DNA from: Allium sativum | Taxonomy: Eukaryota > Streptophyta > Magnoliopsida > Asparagales > Amaryllidaceae | Assembly: GCA_030737875.1 (NCBI GenBank) | Contig: CM060910.1 | Location: forward strand, 70,750,501-70,814,500 | DNA length: 64,000 bases | Direction: 5' to 3' | Shown: positions 1 to 10,979 of the stretch, in pieces | Numbering within the stretch: the first letter of the stretch is position 1 | Layout of the letters: each line of letters opens with the position of its first letter | Notes under the pieces: model-generated | What the model was told of the DNA's origin: nothing | The model's database searches: none | The model's input: the letters and a program-made list of their open reading frames with translations, nothing else | Program-made: the position numbers and the translations under genes

Positions 1-152
1 TTCCATATGGTGTGGTAGAACTGAGAATCTAACCAATGGATTATCCCATAAGGTCAATGGTCAATGATCAACGTCTTAAACCTTACTTGGAACCAATACC
101 CAACCAAGAGGAAGAGCTCATGGCCCTTCATGAGCCACATTACGTTCAGTAA
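1..152 (+). pseudogene. Ty3/gypsy pol, C-terminal tail (partial)
   Basis: The frame with codons starting at base 3 reads PYGVVELRI, a stop at 30-32, then a tail containing NDQRLKPYL and ending at the TAA at 150-152. A 'VVEL...NGQRLKPYL' tail is what follows the integrase domain at the end of many plant gypsy polyproteins. Only this end lies in the window; the rest would be upstream. The in-frame stop and a short local duplication (GTCAATG twice at about 52-66) show that it is not functional. The downstream polypurine tract and LTR on the same strand support the orientation. Confidence 0.6.
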
Positions 153-1872
153 GACACACTAACCCTCTTTTGTACATATGTAAATATTCTCTTGTTAAAT
201 AATTCCTTTTCACTCAGATATGTTTGATTAACGACTGTGAGGGCACAGTCACACTCAAGTGTGTGTGTGGGGGGGGGGGGGGGGGGAGGGGGGATTTACA
301 TTACATCAGCAATCAAATTTTATGAACTAGGTCATTCGTTGAACAAAGACTAACTTAAAATTCATAAATAACACCTTGGTTATTTATTGATAAGTTGAAT
401 TATTGGGTGATGGGAATAAACATTAATTATTCATTACGTTGTAATGTGTCTTTTTAAGATGCTAGCTTGAGACTGTGTAGACGTCAGTCGTGTTCTGGAG
501 TAAGCATGTCAACTCTTGTTATACATGTTAGAATGTGCAAGTAAAAAAAACCAAAAAAAAACAAGAGGGAAAAAAAGAATCAAATAAAAATGATTTTGCA
601 CCCACAGTTGTTGGATTTTCTAAGTTTGTTTTCATACATAATATTTTTCCACTCAAAATTTTAAACTTGTAAGTTCTAGATTCCACTTGGCCCAATTAAG
701 GAGAAATGACTCATCGTAGCATTCTTCTTCGATACCCCACATTATTCAGACCCAAGTTTTAGTCGATTTACATCCATGTTTCGACAAGTTTTTCTTATAT
801 TGGTATACTTAGGATCCTTTTTACTGATTTATTTTCAAAGGTTAAAAAACATCACTTTTTATTCTAATATTACATTACCCACCCCTACTTGTTTTAAGAT
901 TGGATAACCATATACCACATCTTATTTTATATGGGTTATTTATCTTACGAAACTTTGCTTATCTTTCCTTTCATCTTTTTATATAACATCGATCTAGACT
1001 TGTGTGTTGAATTAAGGTTACAAAAGTAGAGTAACTAGGGCACAAAATTTTCCTTTCATGAAGTGTTGGTTATGATTAGCTTAGTAGTGGAGGAGTCAAA
1101 TGAAATAATATACGGTATCATTCCATTCCATCTCCACTCATCATTCGTCATGCAAAAAGAAAAAAAAAGAATAAAATATTCATTCATCATTCTTGACTAT
1201 AAATCATTCATTTCCATTCCATCCACATCCATCATACTGTACCTAGAAGCAAGGATTGAAGTAGAGGAGATGAAAGGAAACAAAATGTCCATATGTGTCT
1301 TAGTATTACTTTATCTTTTGCAGCTTGAAGTTTAACTAATACACTTGCCCTCTTATCTATAATATTTTTAAAACTTACAAAATTTTCCTTCATCTGTGCA
1401 TAACTCACATCCAATACATTATAGTAACACTAGTGCAAAATCATTCAAAAAAAAGAGAAGAATAAATAAATGATTGGGTGCACATTGTTGATGTGTAGAA
1501 CTTTGGTTGACACCACACTCTTAACCTTCAAGGTAATTACAGTGTTATCAAGGAAGTACGACTCAACTTGAAATTTTTTATTCATTTTTGTACCAGTAAT
1601 GGGATGGAAAATTTAGTTCTAAATTGTTATTATTGAAATTGAGTAAATTACTTGGAATTTGAAAGACCTTAAACATATTATTTGATTAATCCGCGTACAT
1701 AAGACGCTTTTGATTTTGTGGGTAGTATCCACTGAAAACCCTCACGAGACAACACTCGTCCTACTAGGGCAACCTAGGGGTTTAATGGCTTATTGCATAT
1801 GCTAAATGCAATTGTGTTTCCTACGAAAGTATGACATATCTTAGTTTAGTTTATTCTAGGATGAATAAAAAG
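153..1872 (+). other. Long 3' untranslated region of the first gypsy element
   Basis: No convincing coding sequence lies between the pol stop and the LTR. The stretch is AT-rich and includes a G homopolymer (269-286, then six more G after one A). The part at about 1730-1850 (CCCTCACGAGACAACACTCGTCC and following) resembles the UTR just upstream of the LTR in Athila-type elements, from memory of such sequences. Long UTRs at this place are usual for Athila elements. Confidence 0.4.
269..293 (+). repeat. Poly-G tract (18 G, A, 6 G)
   Basis: The tract is preceded by a short GT repeat. It could form G-quadruplex structure and is also a place where sequencing length is uncertain. Confidence 0.85.
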
Positions 1873-1889
1873 ATAAGTGTAGGGGTATT
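1873..1889 (+). promoter_or_regulatory. Polypurine tract of gypsy element
   Basis: A purine-rich AAGTGTAGGGGTATT stretch lies directly before TGATATACACG. This is the arrangement expected for plus-strand priming next to the 3' LTR of Athila-like gypsy elements. Confidence 0.5.
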
Positions 1890-3001
1890 TGATATACACG
1901 TAAATATGTATATTTTATCCACTATTTATCTTATTTTCTTTTTAAAATAATTGATATTGTGAATTTATAGTTGTGTTTTCAGATTATTTAAGATGAATGG
2001 ATTAATGCACTTAATTGTTGAAAAGCTTGAAGAATTAGTGCAAGTAGAGTGTTGATTTTTAGAGCTGGATCAAAGCATGAAGATCTGAAGAAATGTTGCT
2101 ATTCACCACCTTCTAAAGCATATTTTAAAGTCAAGATTCAATGCATTTTCATAAAGATCGCTTGTCTCAGATGTTATGGAGTTCTTATTCATGCTCAAAA
2201 CGATTAATGTTGATGTCGTTTGATGCCCACAAGATATTTTTCCATGACATTTGCATGTCCATTCACATGCGTTCACATTGGTTTATTTTTTAGTTGTGCA
2301 ATGACTTTTGTCCCACATTTTGTATTTGGCCACTTAGTCTTGGTCATGGTAGCTATAAATACACTGTATCTTTTTCATTAGAATTGCCTTAGGTTTTATT
2401 TTGTAAACTCTTCTCTTGGAATAAAACTATTCTTCTCCTTTTCTCTTTAGTTTTTGTTTTATTTTATTTATGTTTATTCTTTTCTTTTTCGATTTTTCTC
2501 ATTTAGCTATGTCTAGCTAATCTCCTTTAATTCGGGGGTGATGACACTTATAGATTGGATTCAATATGAATCACATAGTCAAAAGATGAGGACGTTATAC
2601 ATATAGATCTGGATCTGAACCAAGAGTTAGATCTGAACCTTCATACTCGGTGTTGTTTAAGAGCTATGCTCCTTCATAGGGTATATTCATATTCGATCCA
2701 ACGCTTGTCAGATTTTGATCTAATTTTTAGGGTTTCAGAAATAAAGTAGTAAACCTGTCTTGATAGTCTATGGTTGTTTAAGAGCTTAGCTCCTGCATAG
2801 GCTATGCTTGTCGTTATTAACATGTTTGTTTCTAAAAACGTAATTATCGTTGATTCATATTTGTGATAGAAATATGAGTTAGATCTATTTTATCTATTTG
2901 GCTATTAATGATTATTAATCCTATTTATGTCATTACTCCCTATTTTCTTTCATTTATTGTAAAAACTCTATTTTTATTTATTTTCTGTTGTTTACAAACA
3001 A
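1890..3001 (+). repeat. Probable 3' LTR of Athila-like gypsy element
   Basis: The region begins TGATATACACG after the polypurine tract. It contains a TATA box (TATAAATA near 2352) and an AATAAAA signal near 2420, in the right order for U3-R-U5 on the plus strand. The right edge is placed at a CA near 3001 inside the hairpin CTGTTGTTT-AC-AAACAACAG and is uncertain. No second LTR is in the window, so this cannot be confirmed by pairwise identity. Confidence 0.45.
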
Positions 3002-3140
3002 CAGAAATTTTTGAATAATTTGATTGGATTTATTAATTAAAATATTTTTGGTCCTAGAGTTCTACACCCTTTACAATAACCCTTGTTGTTTAATAATTGT
3101 TTACAATTGTTCAATTTGTTCGCAAACAACCATATAAACA

Positions 3141-3185
3141 CTAGAAAACTAAATACTAGAAAACTAAATACTAGAAAACTAGAGA
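3141..3185. repeat. 15-bp tandem repeat, 3 copies
   Basis: The unit CTAGAAAACTAAATA starts at 3141, 3156 and 3171, with the last copy diverging. It is a simple minisatellite in AT-rich DNA. Confidence 0.8.
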
Positions 3186-3544
3186 ACTTACTTACAAACA
3201 TATAAATATAAATTTTTATTATTATATGTTGTTTACAAGTATACAAGTACATCTAACAAATATATACATGAACATTTATGTACAATAGCGCATATACGAA
3301 TGTATGAATATACAAAACTTAATTATTAATTATTTTTAACTATTGGGCCTTGTGAATTGGAAATTTTGGGTAATGGAGACAAAATTCTTCATTTTGTTCA
3401 ATCGCATTCTTATTCTTATCGAAACAGACTTCATCGACGCAAATTACTTGATTGTCTTCGTCCATTCTTTGATTTTTCTATCCTTTACTTTCTCTTCTTC
3501 TTAGCCTCTTCTTCTTTATCTTCCTCTATGGGATTATGGACTTG

Positions 3545-3812
3545 CAGTTGGAAGAATCATCTTCAATAATAATTGGATTTTCTTGGTTATCCATTATATA
3601 TTTCTGAATATTCCTAATGATCTTCTCTTGCTTTTCTTGCTTTTTTGCCATTCGGAGTTGTAGAAGTTATATTTCAGTGAGCAATTGCATTGTATTTTTC
3701 ATAGATTCCTCTAGTTTGATAACTCTTGCTTGCGTAGAAATTTGAAACAGGCCTTGGGTAGATGTAGGAAATGAAAAAAGTTGTTTTGTTTATTATTTGA
3801 AGTTGAAGCCAT
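3545..3812 (-). pseudogene. Antisense coding-like relic, unrecognised
   Basis: On the minus strand an ATG at 3812 opens MASTSNNKQN. After one frame change the reading continues with protein-like composition (Lys/Glu-rich, including KLEESMKNTMQLLTE and KKQEKQEKIIRNIQKY), broken by two stops. It resembles the start of a small gag-like or coiled-coil protein, but I do not recognise a family. It lies just beyond the 3' end of the copia relic and may belong to a different element. The rest of 3002-4006 shows nothing I can assign. Confidence 0.25.
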
Positions 3813-4006
3813 TGTTTTATAGTTTTAGAAATTTTTATTACCAAGAAAATGAGTGAGAAGAGAAAGATTTCAAAGTGAAGAGTTTAAATAAGATGAATAT
3901 ATAACTTTGGAGGGATTTTTTAAAAAAATTGTTATATGTCGACATGCCACTTTATGTATGTCGGCATATGTATATTTATTTTGAAAATTTTATTTTTTCT
4001 TATAAT

Positions 4007-4628
4007 TTATACTATATTTATATAAATATATTCAATTAGTTTACTTCGGTGAGGACAAATTCCTTGTTCTCTTCTTAATTTAGTAAGTGTTGTTTCGTTT
4101 AGTGGTTTAGTTAATATATCTACAATTTTATTTTTTGTGTTAATAAATTCTAGTGAAATATTTTCTTTATTTGCGTTATCTCTTAGGAAATGATGTTTCA
4201 CATCAATATGTTTTGTTCTAGCATGATGAGTAGAATTTTTAGATAGATTTATTGCACTCGTATTATCCCAGTATATTGGTGATTTGGTTGTATTTAAACC
4301 GAAATCTCTTATAGTTTGTTGAATATATATTACTTCGCAACAATCTAAAGCAACAGATATATATTCTACTTCAGTTGTTGACAAGCAAACAATAATTTTC
4401 TTTTTACTAAACCAGGGAATGACCCAAAAAATGACAAATACCACTCGTGCTTTTTCGATCTGATTTACAACCAGCATAGTCAGCATCGCAATATGAAATT
4501 AAACTGAATGAATCATTTTTACGATAGAATAGACTGAAGTCTAATGTATGTTTAACATATCGTAGAAATGTTTCGCGACTTTTAAGTGAGTTTCCATAGG
4601 TTGTGATTGATATAGAGGGAAAAGACAA
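4007..4628 (-). pseudogene. Ty1/copia RNase H domain relic
   Basis: Two overlapping minus-strand pieces form the end of a copia polyprotein. One carries YCDADYAGCKSDRKSTSG, the start of copia RNase H with its catalytic Asp. The other carries STTEVEYISVA and NTSAINLSKN, followed by HARTKHIDVKHHFLRD and ending with DILTKPL. A frameshift near 4440 separates them. The family degrades the RNA strand of the RNA/DNA hybrid during reverse transcription. The order on the minus strand (right to left: protease, integrase, RT, RNase H) is the copia order. Confidence 0.85.
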
Positions 4629-5470
4629 ATGTTATGCATTATGTTTGGTCTACTCATAGTTATATATAATAAGGATTCTATCATTCCTCTATATAGCTTC
4701 TGATCTACAACTTTTGAAAAATCGTCTTTACTTAAGGCTTCATTGGTTTCCATAGGAGTGGGCTTTCCTTTAGTACTAGCCATGTTAAATTTATTAATCA
4801 AATCCCTAACATATTTTCTTGATTAATAAATATTCCATTATCTAATTATCTAATTTGTAATCCCAAAATGAAAGTGAGTTCTCCCATATGACTCATTTCA
4901 AATTTCTTTGTCATGATTTCAGACAATTCTTGTTTCTTTTTATTATTTATTGATCCAAAAATTATATCATCTACATAGATTTGTACTAATTGAATATCAT
5001 TTTCATTTCTTTTAATAAATGGTGTATTACTTCTTTACCAATTTCAAAGTTTGATTGTAATAAGTAAGTTCTTAGTCTATCATACCAGGCTCTAGGAGCT
5101 TGTTTTAATCCATACAAGGCTTTCTTTAACTTATAAATGTGATTAGGAAATTTTCCATCCTCGAATAATGAGGGTTATTCGACATAAATGTCTTCTTTAA
5201 CGAATCCATTTAGAAAAAGTACTTTTCACATCCATTTGAAATAATTTGAAATTATCATGATTAGCGAAAGCAAGTAGAATTCTAATAGCTTCTAGTTTTG
5301 CTATGTGGCAAAAGGTTTCATCGTAATCTATTCCTTCTTCTTGACAATATCCCTGAGCGACTAATCGTGCTTTATTTCTAACAAACTCACCAAATTCGTT
5401 CATTTTATTATTATAAAACCATTTAGTTCCAATTGTAGTTTTATCCTCTAATCTAGGAACTTGTTCCCAA
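4541..5470 (-). pseudogene. Ty1/copia reverse transcriptase relic
   Basis: The minus-strand reading starts with RNKARLVAQGYCQEEGIDYDETF and LEAIRILLAFA at 5403-5197. It passes an intact YVDD box (bases 4967-4978, read as YVDDIIFG) and ends with the thumb region (SLLYITMSRPNIMHNICLF) near 4650. Several frameshifts and stops break it. The family copies element RNA into cDNA. This is a dead copy of a plant copia element. Confidence 0.85.
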
Positions 5471-5999
5471 ACATCATTTCTGGTGAACTAATTCAATTCC
5501 TCTTGCATAGCAAGTATCCATGAATCATTAGATAATGCTTCCTTTCGATTTTTGGGTTTAGTAGTTGATATAAATGCTATATTACTCATATTATTTAATT
5601 GATTTATGGTTCTAACTTAAGAGTCAGTATCTCCTAATATATTTTCTACGGGATGATCCCTTAAAAGTTTAATTATTTTATTAGGTTGATTAATTTCAGT
5701 ATTTATTTCACTTGATATCTTCATTTTTATTTAAATATTTATAATTTTCATCGAAGGTACATTTAGATTTTCTTCAATAGTATTAGTTTTTAAATTGAAA
5801 ACTCTATATGCTTTACTACTATTTGAATATGCAATAAATATCCCTTTATCTGATTTAGGTTCAAATTTGTCTATATTTTCTTTAGTATTTGAAATAAAGC
5901 ATTGACCCCTAAAAATTCTTAATTAAGATACGTTTGGTTTCTTATTATACAAAAGTTCATATAGAGTTTTGTTAGTTAATGGTCTAATTAATATTCTAC

Positions 6000-6407
6000 T
6001 TAAAATATAACAAGTCGTAGCATCTGCTTCATCCCAAAAACTTTTTGGTAAACTATTATAAAAAACATGGCTCTCGCACACTCTTGTATCATCTTATTTT
6101 TACACTTAACTACTCCATTTTGTTGAGGAGTTCTAAGAAAAGAAAATTTATGAGTAACTCCCTTTTTATTATAGAATTTCTCAAAATTTTCTTTTTTAAA
6201 TTCTCCACCGTGATCACTATGTATAGTTTTAATTTTCAAGGATAATAGATTATGAATTCTCTTAGCAAAATTTATAAATAATTCAAAAGCATCACTTTTA
6301 TGTTTAAGAAACAAAGTCCATGTAAATCTGGAGAAATCATCGATGATTATGAAAATACATTTGCTATGGTTTATTAATTGTGTTTGAGTTGAACCAAATA
6401 AATCCAT
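6000..6407 (-). pseudogene. Ty1/copia integrase core relic
   Basis: The 135-residue stretch contains IIDDFSRFTW (first Asp), HSDHGGEF (second Asp) and PQQNGVVKCKN. In the family the last motif reads NGVVERKN, so the catalytic Glu is Lys here. Integrase inserts the cDNA into host DNA; this copy lacks the third acidic residue. It lies between the RT relic on its left and the pre-integrase relic on its right. The gap 5471-5999 holds further degraded integrase/RT linker sequence in broken frames. Confidence 0.85.
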
Positions 6408-6516
6408 ATGATGTAATTCTAATGGATTTGAAGTAGTAATCTCATCTTTTGACTTGAATGAACATTTCTTAATTTATCTAATTAGAAACGATCGCATAGA
6501 TTATCTAATTTAAAAT

Positions 6517-6789
6517 TCATTTATGTAATCCTCTAAATAAATCTAATTTAAAGATTTTAAATAGATGTTTGAAAATCAAATGACCGAATCTCTTATGCCG
6601 AATCCAAGGGTCACTTGTATTGGCCAAAAGACACAAATTATCATTTGAAACTTTCATACATAAGATGTAAATATTTTTCTTTCTAGTTCCTTCAAAAATT
6701 ATGTTTGAAATATTATCTTTGATAAAACACTTATCATGTTCAAATTTAATTTTATAGCCTTTTTCGCATGATTGACTTATACTAAGCAA
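6517..6789 (-). pseudogene. Ty1/copia GAG pre-integrase domain relic
   Basis: The piece contains CEKGYKIKFEHDKCFI and the zinc-binding style segment SDPWIRHKRFGHLIFKHL. Copia elements usually have LWHRRLGHLN here, so the His/Cys region is partly eroded. It sits directly upstream (minus strand) of the integrase core. Confidence 0.75.
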
Positions 6790-6942
6790 GTTATGTTATA
6801 AATTCCTAACTAATAAAATATCAAAAATAGTAGGAGTTTTAGAAATATTGACATTGCCAATGCCAATCACTATGTTTTTGAGTTATCAATACCATTCCAC
6901 CATCTTCATAGACAATAATATTCAATAATTCATGATTTTCCG

Positions 6943-7164
6943 TTATATGCCTCGAACATCCACTATCCATTTATCTCTTTTGATTTGCACCAATTGACCA
7001 TCAAGTTTTGAATCATCAATAGCCATGTAACACCTCTGTTCCTGTACAACACACGGATTCGGTAGACAACTTGATTTTTCAATATAATTAATTGCAGAAT
7101 TATGAAACAATGATGAAGTGCATATTTTTGAACTAGTGTTATGAAAATCTTCAAAAACTACCAT
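6943..7164 (-). pseudogene. Ty1/copia protease-region relic; gag missing
   Basis: The 73-residue reading ends with KWIVDVRGI, matching the WIVDSG start of the copia aspartic protease; the active-site DSG has become DVR. Upstream residues look like the gag/protease linker. The start (7164) lies only about 44 bases from the primer binding site at 7208, leaving no room for the usual gag of about 300 residues. A deletion has therefore removed gag. Confidence 0.65.
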
Positions 7165-7207
7165 TTAAACTTTTCAAAATTCAGTTATGAAAACTTTGGA
7201 AATCAAT

Positions 7208-7219
7208 GCTCTGATACCA
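7208..7219 (-). promoter_or_regulatory. Primer binding site (initiator tRNA-Met)
   Basis: The minus strand reads TGGTATCAGAGC, the standard plant copia primer site complementary to the 3' end of initiator tRNA-Met. Two bases separate it from the LTR end at 7222. Confidence 0.85.
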
Positions 7220-7221
7220 AT

Positions 7222-8900
7222 TATTAGGGATGCAGATTCATGATGTTAAGGAAAATTAAACACTAGAGGGAGGTGAATTTTGCTTTATGGATTATATTAA
7301 ATTTCTTGAACATGGATATCACAACTCACAGAATCAGTCATAAATGCAGAAAGTGAAATATAAAGCAATAAAAGGAAAGTATACACAAGGATTTTATAAT
7401 GGTTCAGGAATCCCCTATATCTAGAGCTTCCAATAAATACCCAAAAGACCCGATATCTGTCTGCATTCATATCCGAAAATACAAAATGTATCTTTTATCC
7501 GAGATGGAGATGGATATCCAAAATTACTCGCGGATATAGATATGGTTATAGTGGTGTCTGTATCCAAAAAATATATGCTCAATTTCCTGATGCGTGTGTG
7601 TGTGTGTGTGTATATATATATTATATAATGTTTAATTTACAACTAAGCTTAAATTAATATACAAAATTCCTTAAACTAGCTAACTAATCTCAACTATTAG
7701 AATATAAAAGGACGTTGTATTTGGTATTATGCAACATTTTAAATCATGTACTCATTTTATTTTGTGGTATGGATATAATTAAAACAAAATTTTATATATG
7801 CATTTATGATTTATGTTTTGTTTTTGTTTTATCTTAAGGTAGTGTTTTTTCATATTTTGGGCACTTTACCTTTTTGAATACTTGTTGTTTGAAATTTATT
7901 CGATCGATGTCTAGCTTGTAATTTTTAATTAGATGTATTCACCTTTTCAAAAAATATTTTATGAACCAAATTGGCGTGTGGGTGATGTATTAGTAAACTT
8001 TTATTGTTTTATTTCTGGATATTTTTGGGTATTTTCGGATAACTGCATTCAATGTACGTTTTTAAGTTTCGGATAAAGATATCTGTATTCGTTAAGGCGG
8101 ATATATATATATATATATTGCCGGATATCTGAAAATATTCATGGATACGAATACAAATATTTTTAAACGGGTATTTGCGGATATAATATATGGATATAGA
8201 TACATATTTTCTTTTTTGGATACAGATTCGAGTGCATCATTATCCGTTTCTGACTGCATCCGTTTATAGCCCTACCTACATCCAAACCCACACATGTGGA
8301 TTTTTATTCAACAATATCCAATTACAATCCTTGATTTTTGGGCTACAAGTGCACACCCCAACTGATTCCAAGTATAGTGAGACTTAGTTGATTTCCAGGC
8401 TACAATTTACACCCAATCGATTTCCTGGACACAATCGCACCTAGTAGATGTATACGGGACACTAGCACACCCTTCTCTTATCATTTTTAGTAGTACTGGC
8501 TCAATATATTTTGATCTTGCGATCTTCAATTACAAACAGTCTATAACTCTTGGGTAGCACATGAATTTTAGAGAGAGCTTGATGTAGAATTGAAAGAGAA
8601 GAAGAATGCGTGATTTCTATAAAAATCGGCAGAGTATGTGTAGAAAGTTAAGAAATTAAGAAGAATAGTGGTAGGATGATTAAGAAAGAAGAAGAAGATG
8701 AAAAGTAATTAAAATTTTTGAATTCTGAAGCCTTTGTATAGTTTTCCTGGCCACATCCTTTCAGAAAAGATTTAAATTCAAAAGTCACAACTTTTCAAAA
8801 TTCAAAAAATAATTTAACAGCTCCTATGACGACATGCACAAAGTAGTATGCCTACATCCCTTAGTTAATTTTCAAAAATAAAATTTTAAATCAAAGTAAA
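7222..8900 (-). repeat. 5' LTR of the copia relic (interrupted)
   Basis: The LTR begins on the plus strand with TATTAGGG (mutated from TGTTAGGG), next to the primer site. It shares the motif TAGAGGGAGGTGAAT with the LTR of the L3 copia element. It is interrupted at about 7445-8273 by a different AT-rich sequence and continues to roughly 8900, where no clear CA end or target duplication could be fixed. The matching 3' LTR on the left side (before 4007) is not recognisable. Confidence 0.45.
7445..8273. mobile_element. Small AT-rich insertion with repeated GGATAT motifs (MITE-like)
   Basis: Sequence inside the copia LTR changes abruptly to a stretch full of GGATAT/ATATCC and ATCCGAAAAT motifs in both orientations, a TG/TA microsatellite at 7592-7624 and a TA run near 8105. 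It ends with CGTTTATAGCCCTA. This composition is typical of small non-autonomous elements such as some hAT derivatives. Clear terminal inverted repeats and a target duplication were not found, so the class is a guess. Confidence 0.3.
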
Positions 8901-9595
8901 TAATGGTTAAATGAATTATGGTGATTCCTGAGTTAAAACAAACTATTTTCCTTTATGTTAAGTAGAGTATACCAAGTAAACAATATATTTAAAAATATAT
9001 ATTAAGATGATTCAAAAATGATTAAAAACTAAACATAAAATGATATAAAAGTATATATATATAAAACTATAAATATATTAAAACTTAATATAAACAAGGA
9101 AATTGAAAATATAAGTAGCTATAATAAAATTAGCATAAAATTTGCAAGTAAAACTTATTTGAATTAGGAGTTAACTATAATTTAAAAAAAAGGAGTTAAA
9201 ATAAATTCCAAGACATAAAATATTTCTAAAATAAAGAAGTATAAATTTAAAATAAGGAAGTAATTTTGAAATCATTTGAAAATAGATTTATAAACAGGGG
9301 AGTAATTATTTTGAAACTATTTGAAAAGGAATTTGAAACCAGAATTAAATTAGAATTCAGTGCCAACCAAAGTTTTTACAAGATATCTTGACACAATTAC
9401 TCTATATTTCTTGAACTCTTGAATTCTTGATACTCATGAGTCTTAAATCCCGAACTCTTTTCTCTGAACTGTACGGTCTTCAATAATCATTACCTGCATA
9501 GATTTCCTATGTGTGTGTGTATATATATATTTCAGATAATAGTGCTAGTATATATTTTATAATAACTGAAGCAAATTTGAAACAAAGTTGTTGCC
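8901..9595. other. AT-rich non-coding DNA
   Basis: Very AT-rich sequence with many stops in all frames. I see no recognisable gene or element boundary. Confidence 0.5.
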
Positions 9596-9733
9596 ATGAA
9601 AACCATCACCAACAACATCTCAGTCTCTAACACCTGTTACCCCTTTGCTAGCTCCGGCGGAGTTTCCCTAGGCAAAAGTTTCGCTTGGCTTGCCTCTGGG
9701 TCGGGTCTGAATAAGGTCAAAGATAATATCCGC
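9596..9733 (+). other. Short GC-rich open reading frame, unrecognised
   Basis: A 45-codon frame from ATG 9596 to TAA 9731-9733 reads MKTITNNISVSNTCYPFASS and then a Gly/Ser-rich part. It stands out from its AT-rich surroundings by higher GC content. No family is recognised. It may be a captured exon or chance. Confidence 0.2.
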
Positions 9734-10768
9734 TAAATTGATGATAACTACAGACCCAGATCTGATGGGATCGGTGTCATCTTTTTCAAAAGCCCACATT
9801 TGTGATGAATTGTAATATGAAGAGATAACTAGTGAATAAACAACTCAAAGTAAGTCTAGTTAAATCAGTAAAGAAATTAATCATGGATGTATTATTACTC
9901 ACATTCCAAAAGTGTTGGAAATCTATAGGAAATAAGGATAATGATGTTTGGCTGAGTCATGTAAATCGACACTTTCTTGAAGACATTTCAGCATTCCACT
10001 TAAAGAGCAAAGCATTCTTCAAATAACGTTGTCGTCTCTAGGATGAAACAACCTCCATTATCACAATTCTACATAAGCATTATAAGGAACCCCTCTTGCA
10101 TCCCAATAATAGCCACATATTTATAATTAAATGATTTAGTATGGGGGGAGAGAATTAGCGAGAAGAGAGAGAAACAAGATTATGCAGTAAAAATCGGAGA
10201 GGCTAAATGGGTGTTGCACTATTTGGAGTGCTCTTGATCTTGTCTCTCTCTCTCTCTCACACACACAAACACACACACACAACATACATATGTACTTACG
10301 TATGTATGTATTTCGAGGCATCCCTATTTTGCATCACCCCTTTAACACCGAATAGATCATATTTTTTTATATAAGTACTCTCTTAATAAAATATGGTCCG
10401 TTTTTACATTCTATAATTTCCTTTTTAATGCATACTTTTGGTTGTTGATTGAGAATTAACGATCTTCTCTATTATTGACCAGATTCCGAGGAATAATTTC
10501 CGTCATACAATCCATGGTAATAAGTTTGTAACAATTGATTGCAACATCCATAAGCTTATCAAGCTAGTTTATATTTGATACTTTGTATACCTATCACTTA
10601 TTATCACCTTGTTATCTTGATATATTATAAATCTTGATGGAACATGTGATGTTCCAAAAAACAAAGCTTTCAAGATCAGATCTTCAAATGAGCGCTTCTA
10701 TTTGAAACTTCCAAAGTTGATAATTACTTTCATCACGATGCATTGTGATGAGCCTACTTTGATGGGTA
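9734..10768. other. Non-coding stretch with CT/AC microsatellite
   Basis: Nothing recognisable apart from a (CT)n followed by (AC)n microsatellite at 10242-10282. Confidence 0.5.
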
Positions 10769-10969
10769 ATGATTGTCTGGATTAGTTCTTTAGTTGAAAT
10801 GGCACTGTTCTCCAAGGAATTGATGTATTCATACTATGATGAAAATGAATTAACAACAAATGTAAGAAATTCAAATACAAAAGAATTGGATGCAGAATCA
10901 GATATGTTGCAGCCAAGTTCAAGTGATGAGAATGATTTAATCAATTCTTGGAGGGGCATTTTCATTTAG
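10769..10969 (+). other. Short coding-like segment, unrecognised
   Basis: The 66-residue frame includes MALFSKELMYSYYDENELTT and an acidic, Ser-rich end (LQPSSSDENDLINSWRG). The composition is protein-like, but I do not recognise it. It may be the last piece of a captured gene or transposase. Confidence 0.2.
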
Positions 10970-10979
10970 TTTCGAATGA

